From NCBI GenBank assembly GCA_028023455.1, contig JAQFVV010006629.1, positions 1 to 64,000 of the forward strand: 64,000 nucleotides of DNA, in the 5' to 3' direction. Position numbers and translations under genes: made by a program. Source of the stretch: Epiperipatus broadwayi. Its lineage: Eukaryota; Onychophora; Udeonychophora; Euonychophora; Peripatidae. Numbering within the stretch: the first letter of the stretch is position 1; the number at the start of each line of letters is the position of its first letter. This document shows, one piece after another, positions 57,494-64,000 of this stretch. The notes beneath the pieces were generated by a model, which worked only from the letters and a program-made list of their open reading frames with translations, had not been told where the DNA came from and made no database searches.

Positions 57494-58313
57494 TGATACT
57501 GGTGATCATTTCAAAATTATCTACTTGATCTCAAACCACAACTGAGATAGAAGAAAAGTATACATTTTATGCGGTATTAGTTTTAAAAAATACAGCGAAA
57601 TAGGTGACAAGAGTATTGATGATGATTATAATTTATAAAATAGTTTTCATGTAGATTTAAAGAGGTTCATGTTTAAAGTTAAATAGAAAATCTACGATTT
57701 TGGTGATTGCATTAGGTGTTTGATTGTTGAAGTTTGTTTAGCTGTATTTTCAATTTTGATGATGGATGGATGTTTTTGTCATTGGCTTGAGGATTTAGTG
57801 TTTTCATGCAACTACATGAGGTATTCTATCTCAGCTATTTTCTCCAACCCATTTTTTCTATTTTATATTGTTAATCACAGAGCAGTTAATGCAGTCCTGT
57901 CATAGTTTCAGCCTCTAAGTCTCCAAAGAAAAGGAGCAAGACATCTTATATTTCCTAGCTCATAAAGCTCAAAGAAGTAGTGCATAGTTGGTATTTTCCA
58001 GCCCCTCCACTTGAGAAGGCTTTGCAAAGATGTTCCTTATCATGGGTTATAGTAGCTTATAGTGTCTCAATTGAGGTAGTCCTCTTGGTTTTCATGGTGC
58101 ATTATGTACTTATAGTCCAATGACTGAATTCTTTATCTCAAAATTTCAGATCACTTCATTCTGTTAACTGACAGATGTCTATCAGATCTCTAAAAAAATT
58201 GATGAGTACATAGTTTTAGATATGAACTTTGTTTTGATTATACATGTAGATTATGTAAAATATTGTTAGAAAGGTGTTTCATTTTTATTTTCCTTTTTCC
58301 CCAAAAGGGGAGT

Positions 58314-59634
58314 TATATAACAGGTCTGTTATATGGCACACAATAATATAGTGTGTATGCACAAATATATATAAAAGTGAAAGGGAAAATAGAAATAAAC
58401 AGACATAAATATGTAGATATTTTTTTACACTATCCTGGAATAATAAAAGGTCACATAACTCTGAATTTAAAATAAAATTCTATTATGAAATAAAGGTTTT
58501 AAAAGGTCTAATAAATTAATATTTTTATTCTGATTTTGAAAAAAAAAAGTTTTATGTTTAAAATAGAACTGATAATTGTAAATATTTCTATTATCTATTC
58601 TCTTTGATAAATCTTTTAATTAAAACTTGTATAAAATATCTTTTTTAATTAATGCTTGTATGCATTTCACTGAGCAAAAACATGTAGATCATACCTTTGA
58701 TAAAATTGCAAAGTTGCTTTCAAAAGTAGCTTTTGATTAAGAAGGATTTGAAAGGATTAGTGATCTTTTTGAAAAGATAAGAAAAAAAAACCTTTTTAAT
58801 TAAATGTGTTGTTATCATGTGAAATCAATTCTATAAAATGGCTGATAAAAATATCAGTTCAGTTTAACTTGTAGTTTTTCTAAGAGCTGGCCATGAGTCT
58901 GGTTTTAATATTTTGAGCAGGTGGCCAAATTGACCAGCTCAAAGTTTAGACAAATTTTTTTGAAGACAGTTCTTGTCTTAATATTTTTGTGAAGCAGTTG
59001 GCTCATAGCTAGCTGAAAAATTGGCTAAAATATGTGAAGAGTTAGCTGCAGTTTGTTGGTAACTGTAGCAGAGAGTGGCCACAATGGATCTTGCTGCAGA
59101 GATGTCTGGCAGAATTATACAGAGGACTGCCATGAAGATATAAAAATGCAAAGAAGCACCTTCCCTAATTTACTGTTGAAGTTTTGAAGCATGAAGCTGA
59201 CCCACTTCTACATTCACTAGTCTGCTTAAATATGGAGTGGACAGTTGCTGGTCTGAAGTCTCAAGTCTGAGACAGAAGGGAACCTGAATTAAGACCAACT
59301 TATCTGGATTATAACTTCCTGATTATTACTTTCCTGAACTAGTCCCCATAAAGAAAAATGGTCAGTCGATGAAGTAGTTATTCGTATGCTGCTGTGTTTA
59401 TATCCAGATTCTCTAATCTCATGCTCTTTTAATACATAACATTACTTATATATATATTTATTATTAAACATTACTTTAATAATAAATACTTTGGATTATT
59501 AAATATTTTTTTAATATCATTATCTTACTTTATTATATTTTTTGTAAATTTTAAATTTTGTTTACAATGATGATATGTGCCACCACCCCAGGTGCAACCC
59601 CCTAATCACTTCCTAATCCCCCCATCCTGTTACT
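58314..59634 (+). repeat. 3' LTR of the non-coding element
   Basis: Begins right after AAAAGGGGAG with TTATATAACAGGTCTGTTATATGG, a near-perfect palindrome (ATATAACAG-GT-CTGTTATAT). Collinear with the 5' LTR with scattered substitutions and small indels, ending near CCATCCTGTTAC. Confidence 0.78.
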
Positions 59635-60883
59635 CTATGATTTCATAATTAAATGTGGGTAAAATAACACTTAATCTCACTGAAACATAGCATTTGTAGT
59701 AAAAAAACAACTTAGTAATTATTTATTTAACACTAAACTTGCTCTGGCTCAATTAATAAAATAATAAGATGTAATGTGTGTGTTAAATATGTTAAATAAA
59801 AAACACAAAAAAAATGTTAACATGGAGAAATAGAATTTATCCTCATAAACAAACATAACTTATAGTTTCTTTTTTTAATTTCTTGAAATCAAATATTTTT
59901 CTCTAGTCTTTATTACTGAGATTGAAAGTTGGGAAAAGCTTAAGATATTTGAATCTTTCTGATGGCTTTTTTTTTTTTTTTTTGTCTTTTAAAAAAAATA
60001 ATTTGAAAAGTTTTGATAATATATTCTTTGTTATTGCATTGTTTCTTTCTCTTTATCAGTAAATAATCTGCTTTTAGAGATAGAACTTAGAAATACATAT
60101 TGACCCTAAGAAATTTGTAGAAAAATCATAATCAACGATTTTATTTAATGCTTTAAATCATGGTTATTTTAAATTGTCCACATATATGTTTGATGTCATT
60201 TTTTTTCTAATTTTATCCAACTTTGATGTAATACTGCTGGAATTTGAAAAATACTCTCTATATATTGGGTGGAAAGAAGTATTAGAAATAAATATTTTTC
60301 CATCAGTTCTGCTGAAAGGGTGGCTTTGAGTAGAATAAGGCCTGGTGGGTTGGGCATCAAAGGCAACTGGAGCATCACGTTTCCTAGTATATATTATTCT
60401 ATAAAACTTGAAGTATACTAATTGAGTAGATTATTTATGATTAATGAGATATGGCATGACTTTCAAATCAATTTACATGTTGGAAATAAACATTATAATT
60501 ATTTTATGCATAGAAGAACTTGAATTCCACTGATTGAATAGATTGTATTTAATCAATGCTTGTTAAGAAGTTTTGTTTAATAATGAAACTAGTTTTGTTA
60601 ATTGCCTTATAATTTTGCTGATTAGCATTGGTTTATTTGTGTTTTAAATTTTTATTAGATGTTACATTTGTCAATTTATTATATTGGCTTTATTTCTATA
60701 TTATATTCATTTTATTTAGATTATTTCACATAAAGGTGTTAAACTTGCAAAGACTACAACTTAAATTTATAACATTATCACTACTATCAGTATCTGATTT
60801 TTTAAATTATAGATATTTTAGTGATATGTGTATAAAAATAAATAAAAAACCCATAAAATTGCAACTAACTAACTGGAATTATT
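59635..60883. other. No recognisable feature
   Basis: AT-rich; a T tract at 59968-59985. Open frames at 60196-60378 (minus) and 60628-60885 (plus) are AT-rich, hydrophobic and match no family, so I do not annotate them as genes. Confidence 0.4.
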
Positions 60884-61740
60884 GATTGCTTTCTTATGAT
60901 TGTAATGAAATAAGTTTAATTTTATTTATTATAAGCATTACCTACAAAAAATATTATAATATTTGTATAAAAAATTAGAAAAATATAACCACAGATTACC
61001 AAAAATAGAGCTTCTATCTGGGATCAGTTGGTTTTCATTTAAGAAAAGAATGATCTGTTTTTATAATAAATACATTTGATTTTTATTATTGTAAACATTA
61101 TTTATAATAAATATAATATTTATATAAAAAGTAAAAACCAAAAGATAATCATAGATTGCAAAATTACTTTCATTTAAAATAAATTGATACAGTCTCTACC
61201 TAATTCATATCTAATGTAATGAAGTTTACTGACCACTAATTGGACACTATACTTATACTCTTATTAGAAAATTCATTCAACTGCATTGATTGTTAAACAT
61301 AGAACCCAATCATATGGAGATGTGATGTTAACTTTTTAAATTAAAAAATAAAAAATGATCTTTTTTTGTAATAAATACATTTGACTTTTATTCTTGTATT
61401 ATTTACATATAATATTTAATTATTCAAAACAATACAATAATTAATATTTAATAATTAATATTTGTATAAAAATATAACTAGATTGCAAAAAATAGATAAA
61501 TAAAATTACTTTCATTTAGAATAACCTAATGCATTTCTACCTAGGATCAATTGGTTGCTTTCTCTTAGGAAAGAGTAATCAATTATTATAATAAATAAAT
61601 TAGATTTTTTTTTATTGAAGCATTATTTACAATAAGTATTACAATATTTGCATAAAAAAGTAGAAAAAAATAACTAGATTACAAAAAAATGAAATAAAAT
61701 TATTTACATTTAGACTAAAGTGGCATAAAACGCTTTGTGA
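60884..61740 (+). repeat. Four degenerate tandem repeats
   Basis: Four diverged units start near 60884, 61040, 61345 and 61555. Each has, in order, a GGATCARTTGGTT / AAGAAAAGAATGATCT-like part, ATAATAAATACATTTGAYTTT, ACATTATTTA and ATATTTGTATAAAAA, then ATAACTAGATTGCAAAA and AAAATTACTTTCATTTA. Spacing is irregular (about 150-300 bp) through indels. No coding content; an old AT-rich minisatellite or tandemly copied element. Confidence 0.65.
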
Positions 61741-64000
61741 ACAAAGTACAAACTAATATGATTTTTGCAAAATGCAAACATACCTAGGAATGGACACCTA
61801 TACAATTAAATTTTTTTTAATGAAATTAAGGTATATAAAAATTTCTTGCAGTATCACATAGTAATTGTAGCCATTGAGGATTAAATACTATTGATAGAGA
61901 TCCACTGCACAATTTATTGATTTTTGAATTAATATTTGAGTAAGATAGATTATAAAGACATAGCATCAAAATATTCATAATTTGAAAACAAATTTTAAAA
62001 TTTGTCCTAGCATATCAGAATTTAAACTTGAATGATTGATGAAATAACAAATGAATTTTCAAAATTTAATTAAAACAACACTGATTAATAATCTATAATC
62101 CAACTAAAAAATTTGAACTTTACTAATAATGATTGGAGGTTTTAATAAGTAACCGTTTGTGCCAATTGTATTCATATGATGATAAATGTAATATAATCCA
62201 TGCATGAATTAAAATTACATGGTTATGGTGTAGAGTGTTTTAAGAATTATATTTGCTTAAAATCTATTCTTATATTAAGGACATTATTTATGAAAGTACC
62301 AAAGTTTTTTTAAAATATCAGAGAAGTATACATTTTTTTTAAAAATGGGAATGAACTTTATGCAAATTAATTAGATATTATGGAATTTCTATAACAATTT
62401 TAATCTGAACTGATATTATTCTTTGATTGTAATAATACATTTTTTTTTAATTGTAGCATGGCATATTTGAATTTATTTTTATTTTTTGGTAATATAATAA
62501 TGTTATATAGTTTTATGCTTATGAATATTGATAACTGTAAAAATAATTGTATTATTGCACAACACTTGCTGTTTATATATATTTCATTGAGACATGAAAT
62601 ATATGATTTGTGCAATATTCATTCTTTATTTGTAATAAACTTATTTTTTTAATAAAGAGGAATATTGAAAAATAAAAATAAAATTTTTATCTCTCTGATC
62701 AGTTATTTAAATGGTAAGAGCAGCAAATTGAAAATAAAATTTTTGAATTGATTTATAAGGGATGGAATACAACCAATGGAATGCAATTGTGTTAAGTGCC
62801 AGAATGCCATTTGGCCTTTTATGCAATAAATATTGAAATTTTTTAATTTTATTAAAAATGGTGGGGACAGGACGTGATCATTACTTATTCCTATATATAT
62901 ATCACTACTAAATTTTTCCTTCCAAGATTCTTTATTGAATGCTGTAAATTATTTACTAGGCCTCTTATTTACAAAATATTAAATAAATATATTATAAAGT
63001 TATAGTAAAATATTTTTTATTTGTATTTATATATTCAGAATTTTTTATAATTATATTAAATACAAGAAAACCATTACTTTAATCATCTTTTGACATGCGC
63101 GTATATACAGTAATTTAATATATATATTAATAATTGCTGTATTGACTTCTACCAATAATATCTTTTGAATTTTAGGCATTTGTTTTTATAAAATTTTTGA
63201 ATTTTATTTCCTTCTCAGCTTTCATAATTAGAATTTTACACAGCAATAAAGCATTATTATTCAAAACAGCCAAATTCAAGAAAATACTGATTTTGAAAAA
63301 CATGATTCAAAAAATCAAAAAAAAAAATCATTAGAAACAAAGCTTTAGTTTGAAACATATTCAAATAATTCTATTTCTTCAATAGTGGATAATATTAATG
63401 TTTAAATATCATTGTCCATTTTAGCTTGGGTACAGTTCTCCCAGGTAATGATACTAAATTTATTGCTAATTATGGTAGTCACAAGTGATCACTATGGATA
63501 TATTTTGATAATCTTAGTTTGAATAAGTTAGGAGTTGAAAATAAAGAGGACTAATGTTCTTAAATCTAATACAACTGACAAAATATTGATCAGGCTAATG
63601 ACTAGATCATTGAAAATAAGGATATAGTAAATGTAATCATACAACCTAATGAAGTATTAAATTTTGACAAAATACTCCAAACATCAGTCTTCATGATATT
63701 TTGTTTACTTGATACTTCCACAGAAGAATTTGTTTTTGAATGATCAAATTTGTTAGCCATTTATACACATCGAAGGAAATTAATATTATACATTTTCTAA
63801 ATTTTATCATTTGCCATCAAGAGACTCTCTTGCAATAGAATATATGAATGTAGAAAACAAGCTGAAAGTGGGAAACAAGATTCAAACCCTCTGTATTTCA
63901 AAATTTAGCTATATGTCTAATTCTATCATACTGGTCAAATTATGTATGAATCCACGTATTTCTATTTGTCATTATTTTCTTTCACTTTTGTAATTATTGC
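61741..64000. other. No recognisable feature
   Basis: AT-rich to the window end. Short frames (for example 62458-62652 and 63811-63993) have no recognisable motif and overlap frames of similar length on the other strand. Confidence 0.4.

Larger units (their letters stand above)
56131..59634 (+). mobile_element. Non-coding LTR retrotransposon with full LTR pair
   Basis: Two ~1.3-kb direct repeats (56131-57474 and 58314-59634) flank an ~840-bp interior. A tRNA-Lys-type primer-binding site follows the first, and a purine tract (AAAAGGGGAG at 58303-58312) precedes the second. The interior carries no gag or pol motif; a 61-codon frame at 57720-57905 is unassigned. The LTRs differ at many positions, so this insertion is older than the one at 51-54 kb. 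It is non-autonomous and probably moved with help from a related Gypsy element. No TSD found. Confidence 0.82.

Noticed and set aside
60196-60885. Small membrane-protein-like frames
   Set aside because: AT-driven Phe/Leu/Ile-rich translations without start context, motif or homolog.

Overview
The window is AT-rich eukaryotic DNA made almost entirely of repeats. I found no host protein-coding gene, rRNA or intact tRNA gene. The mobile-element families (RTE-type LINEs, a second LINE group, a Penelope-like element, Ty3/Gypsy-type LTR elements, hAT and pogo/Tigger DNA transposons, a tRNA-derived SINE-like copy) indicate a metazoan. An AT-rich arthropod fits best, but the sequence does not settle the taxon.

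Layout. 1-13100 is one uninterrupted satellite array with a 168-bp monomer carrying a HindIII site. It is organised into higher-order repeats with a 7-monomer (1176-bp) unit and shorter variants. Its first 13 bases look like Illumina adapter, not satellite. The array stops abruptly at 13100, inside the reading frame of a Penelope-like GIY-YIG endonuclease relic. From there on come relics: a 5'-truncated RTE copy with target-site duplications (TSDs) at 15.8 kb; a ~1-kb palindrome with two hammerhead-like motifs at 18.0-19.0 kb; a pogo/Tigger transposase relic at 20.7-21.6 kb; a Ty3/Gypsy element at 22.4-28.3 kb with a hAT element inside its integrase end; a second hAT miniature element at 28.85 kb; a LINE at 30.3-36.35 kb broken by a 2.24-kb inverted-repeat element and a 159-bp retroposed fragment; a compound palindromic retroposon at 38.9-39.66 kb; an antisense RTE-like LINE at 40.1-42.6 kb; a nearly full-length RTE relic at 46.4-49.2 kb; an antisense RTE relic split by an LTR element at 51.15-56.1 kb; a second non-coding LTR element at 56.1-59.6 kb; and degenerate tandem repeats at 60.9-61.7 kb.

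How it fits together. The relics are nested, so relative ages can be read from the sequence: hAT is younger than Gypsy, the 4-bp-TSD LTR element is younger than the antisense RTE, and the inverted-repeat element and the 159-bp retroposon are younger than the 30-36 kb LINE. Three LTR elements carry primer-binding sites matching the 3' end of tRNA-Lys(CUU); in at least one the complement continues far past the usual 18 nt. Two palindromic loci share a hammerhead-like core (CTGACGA, short stem, GAAA) like that of Penelope-like terminal repeats, and two insertions of one of these units are bounded by 12-14 bp TSDs. The setting looks like centromeric or pericentromeric heterochromatin: a satellite higher-order array next to gene-free nested transposons. 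That last step is inference.
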